Assembly (NCBI GenBank): GCA_016711225.1
Contig: JADJTK010000050.1
Coordinates: forward strand, 62,001-126,000
Direction: 5' to 3'
DNA from: Opitutaceae bacterium
GTDB taxonomy: Bacteria; Verrucomicrobiota; Verrucomicrobiia; Opitutales; Opitutaceae
Length of the DNA stretch: 64,000 nucleotides
A program made the translations under genes and the position numbers. The notes under the pieces were generated by a model. It was not told the origin of the DNA and made no database searches. It saw only the letters and a program-made list of their open reading frames with translations. This document shows, one piece after another, positions 16,040-26,204 of this stretch; positions within the stretch are counted from its first letter, which is position 1; each line of letters begins with the position of its first letter.

Positions 16040-16558
16040 CTACTTGGCCGCGTCCTTACGCTGGTACTTTCCAGCGCAGACGATGTAGATCTTGCCATCA
16101 CTGCCGCTGGCCTTGGCAAAATACGTCGTCTTCGGGTGGATGCCGGTTTCCCCGGGCTTCTGGTAAAGGTAGTCGACCCAGCCGGTCTCGCCCCTCAACG
16201 CCCGCTCGACCATCTCATCGCGGAACTTCTTGCCCTTCACGTCGGGCTTTCCCTTCACGTTCTTGCCCACGAGGTCGGCGCGCGGATGCGCCACCATGGT
16301 CACCTCCGGATCGTAGACGAAAACGTAGAGCGCCGGATTGACCGCATTCTTGTAGGGCGCGGCGCCGTGATTGATCTGCGCGATCGTGCCAGCGGCATCC
16401 TTGCCAAGATCGCTGCACGTCTGCCCCACCAGAGCCACCACCTGCTCCTCGGTGATCGCGCGCTCCATCTCTTCGGCGGAGGCGGCGGGATTCTGGGCCC
16501 AAGCGGAGCCGGCCCCGATCAGGGCCACCGCGATACACAACACGCTACGTGCTTTCAT
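16040..16558 (-). CDS. Secreted single-Cache domain protein
   Basis: 172 residues from the ATG at 16558, which begins a signal peptide (MKARSVLCIAVALIGAGSAWA). The rest is one Cache-type domain: a long helix (EEMERAITEEQVVALVGQTC), then ALYVFVYDPEVTMVAHPR, LVGKNVKGKPDVKGKKFRDEMV and GWVDYLYQKPGETGIHPKTTYFAKA. That is the usual order for soluble single Cache proteins of the DUF/sCache_2 kind. No anchor or effector domain is attached, so it should be a free periplasmic sensor or binding protein. It overlaps functionally with the chemoreceptor 12 bp downstream. Confidence 0.8.
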   Translation of the reverse strand: MKARSVLCIAVALIGAGSAWAQNPAASAEEMERAITEEQVVALVGQTCSDLGKDAAGTIAQINHGAAPYKNAVNPALYVFVYDPEVTMVAHPRADLVGKNVKGKPDVKGKKFRDEMVERALRGETGWVDYLYQKPGETGIHPKTTYFAKASGSDGKIYIVCAGKYQRKDAAK

Positions 16559-16799
16559 AGGAGGAGAATACAGGGTTGATGCCCACGATGCCTCGGCGCA
16601 CCTCGCGGCCACCAAGGAGGGCGCTTATTGCCTACGCCCGGACGCCCCTGTATCGGCGCACCAGGCCCCGACTTGAGCCCCGTGATCGGGCCACCGAGCC
16701 AGGAGTTGTGCTAATCGTGTACCCGCGCCACGGACAGTCCGTGGCGAACCCTTCTGGGGCGCCCATGCGGCCGCAAAACCAGCAGACACGCCCCCCCTC

Positions 16800-18485
16800 C
16801 TAGCGCGTGAGCCGGCGGTACTTGATACGGTGCGGCCGGTCGGCATCGGCACCTTTGCGGCGCCGGAAATCTTCCAGGTAGCCGGTGTAGTTGCCCGGCC
16901 ACCAATAGACCGAGCTGTCTCCCTCGAACGCCATGATATGCGTGGCCACCCGGTCAAGGAACCAGCGGTCATGCGAGACCACCACAACGCAACCGGCGAA
17001 GCCCTCCAACCCTTCCTCCAGCGCGCGGATCGAGTTCACGTCGAGATCATTGGTGGGCTCGTCGAGCAGGATGAGGTTCGCCCCGCTCTTGAGCAGGCGC
17101 GCGAGATGAACGCGATTGCGCTCACCGCCGGAGAGCACGCCCACCTTCTTCTGCTGGTCGGCTCCGGTGAAGCCGAACTGCGTGCAGTACGAACGCGCGT
17201 TCACGTCGCGCCCGCCCATCTTCAAAATGTCCTCCCCGCCGCTGATCACCTGGTAGATGGTCTGGTCGTCGGGCAGAGAATCGCGCGATTGGTCCACGTA
17301 GGCCACCTTCACCGTGTCGCCCACGCGCAGCTCGCCCGCGTCGGCCTTCTCCACTCCCATCATCATGCGGCACAGCGTCGTCTTGCCCGCGCCATTGGGC
17401 CCGATCACGCCCACGATGCCACCGGGCGGCAGCGAGAAACTGAGATCGTCGAAGAGCAAATTGTCGCCGAACGCTTTCGACACCTTCTTCGCGTCGACCA
17501 CCAGCGTGCCCAGTCGAGGGCCGGGCGGGATCACGATCTCGAACTCGCGCTCCTTCTCGGCGGCATTCTGCTTGAGCATTGTCTCGTAGGCGGTGATGCG
17601 CGACTGCGGCTTGGCCTGGCGGGCGCGCGCGCTCATGCGGATCCACTCCAGCTCGCGCTGCATCGCCTTCTGCCGGCGGTCCTCGGTGCGCTGCTCGACG
17701 GCGAGGCGGCGCTGCTTTTGCTCCAACCACGAGGAGTAGTTGCCCTTCCACGGGATGCCGTGGCCATGGTCGAGCTCCAAGATCCAGCCGGCGACGTTGT
17801 CGAGGAAGTAGCGGTCGTGCGTCACCGCGATCACGGTGCCCTCGTAGCGGCGCAGATGCTGTTCCAGCCAGCCCACGCTCTCGGCGTCGAGATGGTTGGT
17901 CGGCTCGTCGAGCAGCAGAATGTCCGGCTTTTGGAGCAGCAGGCGGGTCAACGCGATGCGCCGGCGCTCCCCGCCGGAAAGCTTGTCCACGATCGCGTCG
18001 CCCGGGGGGCAACGCATCGCGTCCATCGCCATCTCGACCTGCGCGCCCACATCCCACGCCCCGGCGATGTCGATCATCTCCTGCAGGTCGCCCTGCCGAT
18101 GGAGGATGGCCTCCTTGGCGGCGGCGTCGGCCGCGGCATCCAACTCGTCCCAAGTGGCGTCGTACGCCGCGACCAAGTCGGTGAGATGTTTCACTCCTTC
18201 CTCCACGCAGGCCCGCGCCGTGGCCCCGGCGGTAAGCTGCGGCTCCTGCTCGAGCAGGCCCACCGTGTATCCCGGCTGGAAGACGACGTGGCCATCGAAC
18301 TCCTTGTCGCGCCCGGCCAGGATGCGCATGAGCGAGGACTTGCCCGAGCCGTTGAGGCCGAGCACCCCGATCTTGGCTCCGAGATAAAACGACAGGCTGA
18401 TGTCGCTCAGCACGACCTTGCGCTCGTGGCGCTTGGTCACTCCGAGCATGGAGAAGATGATCTTGGGCTCGTCGGCGGGAGGCAT
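16800..18485 (-). CDS. ettA: Energy-dependent translational throttle protein EttA (ABC-F ATPase)
   Basis: 561 residues, close to the usual EttA length, from the ATG at 18485 (MPPADEPKIIFSM). Two ABC domains are present. The first has Walker A GLNGSGKSSLMRI, signature LSGGERRRIALTRLLL and LLLDEPTNHLD. The second has GPNGAGKTTLCRM, LSGGERNRVHLARLL and LILLDEPTNDLD. They are joined by the long basic linker (GNYSSWLEQKQRRLAVEQ...RMSARARQAKPQSRI) that defines EttA among ABC-F factors. It binds the ribosomal E site and couples translation to ATP level. The longer reading from 18524 is possible but adds an unconserved 13 residues. Confidence 0.93.
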   Translation of the reverse strand: MPPADEPKIIFSMLGVTKRHERKVVLSDISLSFYLGAKIGVLGLNGSGKSSLMRILAGRDKEFDGHVVFQPGYTVGLLEQEPQLTAGATARACVEEGVKHLTDLVAAYDATWDELDAAADAAAKEAILHRQGDLQEMIDIAGAWDVGAQVEMAMDAMRCPPGDAIVDKLSGGERRRIALTRLLLQKPDILLLDEPTNHLDAESVGWLEQHLRRYEGTVIAVTHDRYFLDNVAGWILELDHGHGIPWKGNYSSWLEQKQRRLAVEQRTEDRRQKAMQRELEWIRMSARARQAKPQSRITAYETMLKQNAAEKEREFEIVIPPGPRLGTLVVDAKKVSKAFGDNLLFDDLSFSLPPGGIVGVIGPNGAGKTTLCRMMMGVEKADAGELRVGDTVKVAYVDQSRDSLPDDQTIYQVISGGEDILKMGGRDVNARSYCTQFGFTGADQQKKVGVLSGGERNRVHLARLLKSGANLILLDEPTNDLDVNSIRALEEGLEGFAGCVVVVSHDRWFLDRVATHIMAFEGDSSVYWWPGNYTGYLEDFRRRKGADADRPHRIKYRRLTR

Positions 18486-18616
18486 GTGGGCGCTATCGGT
18501 GGCAAGCCTGGGCGCCGGCGTCAATGCGGCGCGTGCCTTTCATAAAACCCCGTAATATCACGGCCAGACACTGCATTCGCCTTGTCCGCCGGCCGCGAGA
18601 AGCGGAAAGCAGAGAC

Positions 18617-21127
18617 ATGCGATCCACTCCTACCCGTGTGGCGCAACGAGCAGTCATGCCCGTGCTCGTTGCTTGTGCCCTGTATCCTATCGCCGCAACC
18701 GCGGCCCTCGACCGCAATGCCAACCAGCAAAGCGACGTCTGGGAGCTGCTCTACTCCGCCACCGGCCTCGCCGCCGCCCTCGACCCCGACGGCGACGGCT
18801 TCACCAACCAGCAGGAATCGCTCTTTGGCACCGACCCGCGGTCGGCGGTGTCGCGGCCGTTCCTCACCCTCACGATGCCGGACTCGTTCAACCTCGGCCT
18901 GGCCTTCCCCTCCGAGCGCGGCAAACGTTACGAGCTCCAGCGCGCCACCACCCTCGAAGCCGCCAGCTGGCAACCTTGGCAAAATCTGGTGGGTACAGGC
19001 GCGGGCATCAGCCTCACCGACTCCCTCGGCGGCACTCCGCGGGCCTTCTACCGCCTCCAAGCTGCCGACGCCGACACCGACGGCGACGGCCTCAACGACT
19101 GGGAGGAGTACACCACCGGCTTCAACCCCGCCACCGCCTATACCGATCGGTACGACTCCACCGACCTCGCACGCCTCACCACCGCCCTCTCGGCCGCGAA
19201 CACCATCACCATCGCGGCCCTCACGCCGGAGATGCACGAACGCTGGCCACGCCCGGGCACGATCGCCATCCGGCGTAGCGGCGGAGTAAGTCCACTCACC
19301 ATCCCGGTCACGCTCTCCGGTACCGCCACCCGCGACGCCGACTACACGACCCCCGTCGGCACGGCCGTCACGATTCCCGCCGGGAGCCGCGAAGTCTGGA
19401 TCGAGTTCACCCCGCTCAGCGACGCCACCGCCGAGCCGGCCGAAACCGTGCAACTCCAGCTCCAGGCCGGCGCCGGCTACACGCTTGGCGGCTCACCATC
19501 TGCTTCGATCACGCTGCGCGACAACACCAACTCCGTCACCGATGAGGAGGCCGTGCGCTTCCTCATCCAGGCTGGTTTCGGTGCCGACCCCGCCACCATC
19601 GATGAGGTGAAGGCCCTCGGGTTCGAGGCGTGGATCGACAACCAATTCACCCGCCCCGTCAGCCTCATGCAGCCGATCATCGTCGCCCGCAAGAACGCCG
19701 GCCTGAACGTCTACTGGATCCACACCAAGCCCGCACTCTTCGCGATGATCATGAAACGCAAAGATCTCGCCGCCAACCCGCAGGTCCTGCCGGACGTCCT
19801 TCGCCAGCGCATCGCCTACTGCCTGCTCCAAATCTTCGTCATCTCCCAGAACGTCGACGCGCTCTTCGATTCCGAGGGTGTCGCCAACTACTATGACAAG
19901 CTCATCGCCGGCTCCTTCGGCAACTTCCGCGACCTCCTCTTCGAGGTCGCGCAACACCCGGTGATGGGCGTCTACCTCAGCCACCTCGGCAACCGCAAAC
20001 CCGACCCCACGCAGAACCGCTTCGCCGACGAGAACTTCGCCCGCGAGATCATGCAGCTCTTCTCCATCGGTCTGTGGGAACTCAACCCCGACGGCTCGCG
20101 CCAGCTCGATGCGAACAACCAACCCATCCCCACCTACACCAACGTCCACATCACCACCTCGCCCGCGTCTTCACCGGTTTCCAGTACGGCGGCCCGCAGA
20201 ACGACTCCTTCGATTACCCCCGCGAGGAGCGCCGCCATCCCGATGAAGATGTGGGACGAGCAGCACGACCTCGCCCCGAAAACCCTCCTGCGCGGCGTCA
20301 CCCTTCCGGCGCGCACCGCCAGCCCCGGCTCCACCGGCACCGCCGGCTACGCCGACGTCAACGCCGCCATCGACACCCTCTTCAACCACCCCAACGTCGG
20401 CCCCTTCATCGGCCGCCTGCTCATCCAGCGCTTGGTGACATCGAATCCCTCACCGGCCTATCTCACGCGCGTCTCCGCCGCCTTCGCCGACAACGGAGCC
20501 GGCGTGCGCGGCGACCTGCGCGCCGTGGTCAAGGCCATCCTGCTCGACCCCGAGGCGCGCTCCCATGCCGCAAGCCTCTCCCCGAGCTTCGGCAAGAAGC
20601 GCGAACCCTACATGACGCTGCTCAACTACGTGAAGACCTTCGAGGGCCGCCCCGCCAACGGCGACTGGGAGAGCCTCGCCTACATGTACGGCTTCTACCT
20701 CCAGGAACCGCTGCAATCCCCCAGCGTGTTCAACTTCTACTCACCGAACTATCGCGCCCCCGGCGAAATCACGCAGCTAGGCCTGTTCTCCCCCGAGTTC
20801 CAGATCATGACAGCCGTCACCGCGATCGAGGGCGCCAACCACACCCTCAGCGGCGTGCGAGGCGATTTCTCCACGTGGGGCGCCGAACCGGCCTTCCGCG
20901 TAGGTCCCGACTTCTCCAGCGAACTGCCGCTGGCCAGCGACCCCGACGCCCTCATCCGCCAGATCGCCACTCGCCTCGTCGGCACGCCGCTCAATCCGCG
21001 CACTTCCCAGATCATCCGCGAAGCCGCGCTCCGCATCCCAACTACCGCCTCCGACTGGCAACGCGAACGCGTCGAGATGGCCGCCTACCTCCTCTACACC
21101 AGCGCCGAGTTCCAGATCCAACGCTGA
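18617..21127 (+). CDS. DUF1800 domain protein, secreted (about 30 residues out of frame between two compensating indels)
   Basis: 836 residues from the ATG at 18617, which starts a signal peptide (about 1-31, ending IAATAA). A calcium-type Asp-rich segment (DPDGDGFTNQQESLFGTDPRS) and a Calx-beta-like region (about 220-300) precede the DUF1800 domain (about 310-830), with NRFADENFAREIMQLFSIGLW. Between about 20145 and 20243 the normal family sequence (LARVFTGFQYGGPQNDSFDY...) lies in another frame, and the original frame resumes at MKMWDEQHD. This implies a one-base loss and a later one-base gain. DUF1800 proteins are typically paired with a DUF1501 protein, which follows here at 11 bp. Function in the envelope is unknown. 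Confidence 0.85.
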   Translation: MRSTPTRVAQRAVMPVLVACALYPIAATAALDRNANQQSDVWELLYSATGLAAALDPDGDGFTNQQESLFGTDPRSAVSRPFLTLTMPDSFNLGLAFPSERGKRYELQRATTLEAASWQPWQNLVGTGAGISLTDSLGGTPRAFYRLQAADADTDGDGLNDWEEYTTGFNPATAYTDRYDSTDLARLTTALSAANTITIAALTPEMHERWPRPGTIAIRRSGGVSPLTIPVTLSGTATRDADYTTPVGTAVTIPAGSREVWIEFTPLSDATAEPAETVQLQLQAGAGYTLGGSPSASITLRDNTNSVTDEEAVRFLIQAGFGADPATIDEVKALGFEAWIDNQFTRPVSLMQPIIVARKNAGLNVYWIHTKPALFAMIMKRKDLAANPQVLPDVLRQRIAYCLLQIFVISQNVDALFDSEGVANYYDKLIAGSFGNFRDLLFEVAQHPVMGVYLSHLGNRKPDPTQNRFADENFAREIMQLFSIGLWELNPDGSRQLDANNQPIPTYTNVHITTSPASSPVSSTAARRTTPSITPARSAAIPMKMWDEQHDLAPKTLLRGVTLPARTASPGSTGTAGYADVNAAIDTLFNHPNVGPFIGRLLIQRLVTSNPSPAYLTRVSAAFADNGAGVRGDLRAVVKAILLDPEARSHAASLSPSFGKKREPYMTLLNYVKTFEGRPANGDWESLAYMYGFYLQEPLQSPSVFNFYSPNYRAPGEITQLGLFSPEFQIMTAVTAIEGANHTLSGVRGDFSTWGAEPAFRVGPDFSSELPLASDPDALIRQIATRLVGTPLNPRTSQIIREAALRIPTTASDWQRERVEMAAYLLYTSAEFQIQR

Positions 21128-21138
21128 TCCTACCCGCC

Positions 21139-22559
21139 ATGAAGACACCTTTCCCACCCGCCTCCCGTTCCGGTCCCCGCTCCCTTAGCCGCCGCGAGTT
21201 CATTGGCCAAGCCAGCTGCGCCGCCGTGGGCTCCACCGCCCTCTTCAGCACGCTACTCAACCTCATGCTGACCAGCTCCGCCGTCGCCCAAAGCGCCCCT
21301 GGCTTCAACGACTACAAGGCCCTCATCTGCCTCTTCCTGCCCGGCGGCAACGACTCCTTCAACCTCCTGGTGCCGCGCGATCCGGCTTCGTACGCCGAAT
21401 ACGCGACCATCCGCACCGACCTCGCCCTCGCGCAGGCCTCGCTGCTCCCGCTCAACCCGCTCAACACCCCCGGCCGCCAGTTCGGTGTCCATCCCGGAGC
21501 CGCCGAACTCCAACAGCTCTTCGAAAACGAGCGCCTCGCCTTCATCGCCAACGTCGGCTCCCTCGTGCGCCCCACCTCGGTGGCCGACTTCAACTCCGGC
21601 CTCGCCCTGCCCTACGGCGTCTTCTCCCACTCCGACCAGCAGGAGCAATGGCAGAGCTCTTTGCCCGACACCCGCTCCGGCCTCGGCTGGGCCGGCCGCG
21701 CCGCCGACCTCCTCTCCGGCGCCAATGCTGCATCGCCGGTCTCGATGAACATCTCGATCTCGGGCAACAACCTCTTCCAGGTCGGCAACTCCGTCGTGCC
21801 CTACACCGTGAACTCCAACGGCGCCCCCGCCCTCCACGGCTACGACGGCGACTGGGACTTCAACCCCGCACGCGGCGCCGCGATCGACAGCCAGTTGGCC
21901 GCCGAATACGCCCACGTCATGGAGCGCACTTACGCGCGCATGAAACGCGGCGCGCTCGACGCCTACGCCCAATACTCTGCCGCCACCGCCGTGCCGCTGC
22001 CCGCCGGTGTCACCTTCCCCGAAGGCGACCTCGGCGCCTCCCTCGCGCAGGTCGCCCGCGTCATTGCCGGCCGCAACGTCCTGGCACCAAGCGCCAGGTC
22101 TTCTACGTGCAATGGGGTGGTTGGGATTTCCACGACGAGGTCGTCAGCAACATGGCCCGCATGATCCCGATTGTGAGCCAGGCCGTAAACGCGTTCTCCA
22201 ACGCAATGGCCGCGATGGGTCTTGCGGACAGCGTCACGCTCTTCTCGGCCTCGGAGTTCGGGCGCAGCCTCACGTCGAATGCCCGCGGCTCCGACCACGC
22301 TTGGGGCGGCAACCAGTTCGTCGTCGGCGGTGCGGTCAAAGGCCGGCGCATCTACGGCCAATACCCCGCGCTGCACGAAGGCAGCGACGTCGATTGCGGT
22401 CGCGGCCGCATCATTCCGACCACCGCCGTCGACCAGTACGCCGCCGAGCTCGCCCTCTGGCTCGGGGTCACGAAGACCGACCTCCCGCTCGTGCTCCCCA
22501 ACATCTCCCGCTTCTACAACCTCACCGGTTCCGCCGCCCCGCTGGGTTTCCTGCTGTAA
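21139..22559 (+). pseudogene. DUF1501 domain protein with Tat signal, frameshifted near 22092
   Basis: Starts at 21139 with a twin-arginine signal (SLSRREFIGQASCAAVG...). The alkaline-phosphatase-superfamily-like DUF1501 body follows, with LICLFLPGGNDSFNLLVPR and later SASEFGRSLTSNARGSDHAWG and QYPALHEGSDVDCGRGRIIPTT. The first frame fails after GRNVL. The family continuation (GTKRQVFYVQWGGWDF) is one frame over and runs to the stop at 22559. Restoring one G in the GG at about 22092 joins the halves into about 474 residues. It forms the standard two-gene unit with the DUF1800 gene. Whether the frameshift is real or an assembly error is undecided. Confidence 0.82.
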
Positions 22560-22852
22560 CCAACTACCTCCGCCCTTTCTACCGGTCGGACAAACCGTCC
22601 CCGGTGAGCCGAATCCACTCATCGCCCCCAAAGGTAGGGACGGCGCTCGCCGGAGCACCTCGCGTACCTCGGGCTCCGCCCCACCACGCAGCCCTAAAGC
22701 CAACACACAGAACCAGAATTCCCCATCCATAACCAAGCGCACCGCACGCATACCACCAGCAAGAGCCCTCCCGCCTCCGCCTCCCGACGCGCTCCGCCGC
22801 CCCGCAGTGGTCATTTGACACTGATCATTGGTCTCTCGTCATCCTCCTTCCC

Positions 22853-23392
22853 GTGAACCTCCCTCGCCGCCGCCTGCTCCTTGCCGCCCTTCTCGCGCTC
22901 GCCGGCGCGGGCCTCTGGTTCTGGCTCGCACACCCGCAATCCTCCGAGCGCACCGCGGCCGCCGCCCCCCCCACCACCACACCCACCGTATCTGAACTTC
23001 CCCGCCCTATCGCCCGGGCCAACGCCACCCACCATCCGCTGGCCGATCGCCTCAATCACCCCGACCAAGATGCCCGTGCCGACGTCCTTGCCGTCGAGGA
23101 ACTCCTCCGCCTCTTCGCACAGGCGGTCCGTGGAATGCCGCGCCGCCCTCTCGGAACCAACGCCGAGTTCACGGCTGCCCTCGCGGGCGCCAATCCCCTT
23201 CGCCTCACGTTCCTTCCTCCCGGACATCCCGCGATCAATACCCACGGCGAACTCTGTGACCGCTGGGGCCACGCCTATCTCTTCAACCCCATGTCCGAGC
23301 AACGTGTCGACATCCGCTCCGCCGGCCCCGATGGAAAGCAGTTCACCTCCGACGACATCACCGTGAGGGAGCCCACCGGACTCGAGCCCTGA
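22853..23392 (+). CDS. Pseudopilin-like (GspG C-terminal type) secreted protein
   Basis: 179 residues from the GTG at 22853; a basic N-terminus and single hydrophobic helix (RRRLLLAALLALAGAGLWFWLA) form a signal or anchor. The C-terminal half reads ELCDRWGHAYLFNPMS and IRSAGPDGKQFTSDD, the block seen in type II secretion pseudopilin GspG C-termini and in related Verrucomicrobial proteins that follow DUF1800/DUF1501 genes. The canonical prepilin cleavage site is not evident, so it may be only pseudopilin-like. It lies 293 bp after the DUF1501 gene on the same strand. Confidence 0.65.
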   Translation: MNLPRRRLLLAALLALAGAGLWFWLAHPQSSERTAAAAPPTTTPTVSELPRPIARANATHHPLADRLNHPDQDARADVLAVEELLRLFAQAVRGMPRRPLGTNAEFTAALAGANPLRLTFLPPGHPAINTHGELCDRWGHAYLFNPMSEQRVDIRSAGPDGKQFTSDDITVREPTGLEP

Positions 23393-23399
23393 AGCGACT

Positions 23400-23642
23400 C
23401 ACCTGTCTGCGGGCTAAGATCCTTCGCCTCGCAAACAACCGGTCGCAGAACGGTCCTACCCACCGTAGGTCCGGTCTCCGACCGGACAATCCGTGTGGCG
23501 CCCTCACCCCGGTTCCGGCAGCACCGAGACCGGCCCCACGCGCACCCAGCCGGCGCACGGACCGATCCCTCAGGGCGGGCGATCAAGCGTAGGACACGCG
23601 CTGGCGCGTCCTAAAGGAGCGCGCCACGTAGAGGCTGCTTTC
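23400..23642. repeat. Intergenic repeat block homologous to 28940-29130
   Basis: Contains ACCGGTCGCAGAACGGTCC and TCCGGTCTCCGACCGGA palindromes, then a stretch beginning CAATCCGTGTGGCGCCCTCA. That stretch matches 28946-29130 base by base with scattered differences, through GACACGCGCTGRCGCGTCC and GCGCCACGTAGAG, into the 3' end of the adjacent gene. Shorter relatives of the palindromes lie at 26500-26590. The block travels with the paralogous genes it flanks. Confidence 0.65.
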
Positions 23643-26204
23643 CTACTCCGCCAGCATCGCCGTAGTGACGAGCGTCTCGAAGTAGCTCGGCAGCGTGTCC
23701 CACGGGTTGGGCAACGTGTCGTCAGTAACATAGATCCAGCCGGCGCGGTTTGCCGCGGCGCGGGTGACATACGCCGCCATATCGGCGGCCGATGAGTTGT
23801 ATGGGAGCACGTAGAACTTGCTCGCCGGGTAACCAGCCGTCCACACGGGCGGCGTCCACGTCGGGAAGCCGGTCGGACCGGCGGTCTCGAACACACAGGT
23901 CACCTCATTCACCTCCATGTAGCGCTCGATCGTCGCGGTGCCAGGGTTGCCGATGACGAGCCCGCCGCGCGTGTACACGACATCGTCGTGCAGGGCCCGG
24001 TAGTAGCCGAACGCCTCATCCGTGGCCGCCTGCTCGTCGAGGAAGATGCCATCGACACCGTACCGCGAATACCAAAGGGCGATGTCGGCCTGCACCGCCG
24101 CCAAATCACGCGCGCCGTACGCGGTGGAAACATAGCCGAACACCCGGCCGCCCTTGGCGCGCAGATCACGGATCACCTGCTGGTACGGGGCAATGTCTGC
24201 CGCCTGGCCACTGTCGGGACCGTTGTTGACGTTGGCGATCGCGTTGATCGTGCCGGCCGGCGTCTTCGCCGCGGCGGCGCTCAGGCGCGCCCACGGGCTG
24301 TTCGCCACCGGATAGAAATACGCCGGCACGAGGATCTTCAGTCCAAGCTTCTCGCTCGCCACCTTCACGCGCAAGAATCGTCGCTCGTGAGAATCCACCG
24401 TCACAAAATCGCGGATGCTCACCTTGGCTGAAGCGTTGGGTTCCCAGACCGAGTGCGGAAACCAACGGATCAAGTCGTCGCTGGCCTGCACGGTGTAGGT
24501 GAGCCCGGGCGCATCGCTGAGCCGGTTGAAGCTCAACGTAGCATACTGCTCCGTGCCATAGTCTTCGAAGCCGAGCTTCGTCGGCGCTGTCGTCACCGGA
24601 CCGCGCGCCGGCAGCCCAAAGCCGAATCGAACCAGATTGGCCACGCCTCCGCCGTCCGGATCAGCCTGTGGTCCGAAAACGCCGGGCTGGGTCTGTTCAA
24701 CCGCGGGAAAATTGGCCCGGACCCATTTTGCGTACGAGATCGTCGCAATCGGGGCGAGTTTCATGACCGTCGCCTTGATGCCGTTGCCCCAATCGCAAAA
24801 TAGCAGCCGCGGCGAACCGTCGCCCGCGAACACCAACCCTCTCGGCGTAGCTTCTCCAGCGGAGAAGCCCACCCGCCCGATCGTCGCCCACCCGGTGCCC
24901 GTGAAACGCATCACGGTAGCGGCGCCGGCGTGGTCACCATCCGCAAAGGCGACATACGGCGTGCCGTCCGGCGCAAACGCCAACTGCGGATTGTTGACGG
25001 CCCCGCTGGAAAACCCGGCATTTCCAACCGTGGCCCACCCGCTGCCGCCAAAACGCATCACCGTTAGCCGGTTGTTCACCAGACCGTCGACGAACGCGAC
25101 ATGAGGCGTGCCGTCCGGTGCAAACGCCAGGCTCGGATACCATCCCCAACTCGTGGTGAAGCCGGCATCACCGACCGGCTCCCAACTCGCGCCGTTGAAT
25201 CGACGGACCGAGGCCCGATTGCTATTCGAGATATCCTTGAAGGAAAGATACGGAACGCCGTCCGGGGAGAATGTCAGCCCGAGGCTGTCCACCCGGGTGG
25301 CGGAAGACCACGCCGGCCCCACGTTCTCCCAGACGCCGGCGCGGCAGCGCCGAACCTTCAACTGGATCCCATAGAGGGCCACATAGGGAGTCCCATCCGG
25401 GGCAAAGGCCAGACTCAGGCTGTTGGTCGCGCCATAGGCGAGCGGCTCGCCACCGACCAGGTCCCAAGCGGCGCCATTCAGGCGCAACAGCTTGACGGAG
25501 TCATAGGAAATCCCCGACTCAACATAGGCCGCGTAGAGCACGCCATCCGGCGCGAACCCAATGGTAGTGCCCGCACTCGTGCCGCCCGACGGACCGGTCT
25601 TTCCGACCAGCTGCCACGAGTCACCAACGAACCGCCGCACCGCCACGGGCGCACTATCGGTGGCTCCGTCGTGGCCCACGTAGGGCACTCCATCCGGTGC
25701 CAACGCCAAGCTCGGAAAGAGCGACTCTTGGGGCGTAAAGCCTGCTGAACCGACGACCGCCCAATCGGCGCCCCCGAGATTCGCCGAAGGGGCCGTGGTG
25801 AACCTCACCGTCTTCACCATGGGTTGCAGCGTCGCGCCGTCGTCGGCGGTGAAGCAGACCGTGTATTGCGTGCCCGATTTCAGGCTACGAACCGTGTAGA
25901 TCCCGGCTGTGTTGGCGGCGAGCCGGAGTGAGCCGAACCGCGCGGCCGCGGCCCCGTTGGCATCCAGCGCGGCCTTGGTCTGCGCGCCAGAACCGGGCGC
26001 CACCGTCGCGCCCTCAAGCAGTGTGAAATAGCCGGTACCGGCCGCACTCGACTGAAGCGTGAGCGTTACCTGCCCGGCGCCGAGATTGTTCGGGACTGGC
26101 GCGGTCAGTGTCGGCTGGGCGAGCGCGGAGACCGCGCCCGACAACAGGATTGCCGCCATGCAGACGCACGCAAAGACAGGGAAACAAGAACGAGGAGTGG
26201 ACAT
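23643..26204 (-). CDS. Secreted seven-repeat propeller protein with C-terminal spherulin-4/GH114-like domain
   Basis: 853 residues from the ATG at 26204, start of a signal peptide (MSTPRSCFPVFACVCMAAIL...ALAQ). An N-terminal beta domain occupies about 28-140. Seven repeats of about 50 residues follow (about 150-510), each with a motif such as APDGTPYVAF and an 'xATVMRFxGxxW' strand. A linker with ADPDGGGVANLVRFGFGLPA comes next, then YTVQASDDLIRW. The C-terminal domain (about 620-853) has VPAYFYPVANSPWARL, NVNNGPDSG, FGYVSTAYGARDLAAV and DGIFLDEQAA. That order matches spherulation-specific family 4/GH114-like TIM barrels, whose substrates are galactosaminoglycan-type polymers in characterised relatives. 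Probable extracellular polysaccharide-active protein. Confidence 0.75.
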   Translation of the reverse strand: MSTPRSCFPVFACVCMAAILLSGAVSALAQPTLTAPVPNNLGAGQVTLTLQSSAAGTGYFTLLEGATVAPGSGAQTKAALDANGAAAARFGSLRLAANTAGIYTVRSLKSGTQYTVCFTADDGATLQPMVKTVRFTTAPSANLGGADWAVVGSAGFTPQESLFPSLALAPDGVPYVGHDGATDSAPVAVRRFVGDSWQLVGKTGPSGGTSAGTTIGFAPDGVLYAAYVESGISYDSVKLLRLNGAAWDLVGGEPLAYGATNSLSLAFAPDGTPYVALYGIQLKVRRCRAGVWENVGPAWSSATRVDSLGLTFSPDGVPYLSFKDISNSNRASVRRFNGASWEPVGDAGFTTSWGWYPSLAFAPDGTPHVAFVDGLVNNRLTVMRFGGSGWATVGNAGFSSGAVNNPQLAFAPDGTPYVAFADGDHAGAATVMRFTGTGWATIGRVGFSAGEATPRGLVFAGDGSPRLLFCDWGNGIKATVMKLAPIATISYAKWVRANFPAVEQTQPGVFGPQADPDGGGVANLVRFGFGLPARGPVTTAPTKLGFEDYGTEQYATLSFNRLSDAPGLTYTVQASDDLIRWFPHSVWEPNASAKVSIRDFVTVDSHERRFLRVKVASEKLGLKILVPAYFYPVANSPWARLSAAAAKTPAGTINAIANVNNGPDSGQAADIAPYQQVIRDLRAKGGRVFGYVSTAYGARDLAAVQADIALWYSRYGVDGIFLDEQAATDEAFGYYRALHDDVVYTRGGLVIGNPGTATIERYMEVNEVTCVFETAGPTGFPTWTPPVWTAGYPASKFYVLPYNSSAADMAAYVTRAAANRAGWIYVTDDTLPNPWDTLPSYFETLVTTAMLAE

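Noticed and set aside
20074..22164. 696-codon frame spanning DUF1800 and DUF1501 as one gene
   Set aside because: Its first part is an off-frame Arg-rich shadow; only the stretch from 21139 is a real protein start.
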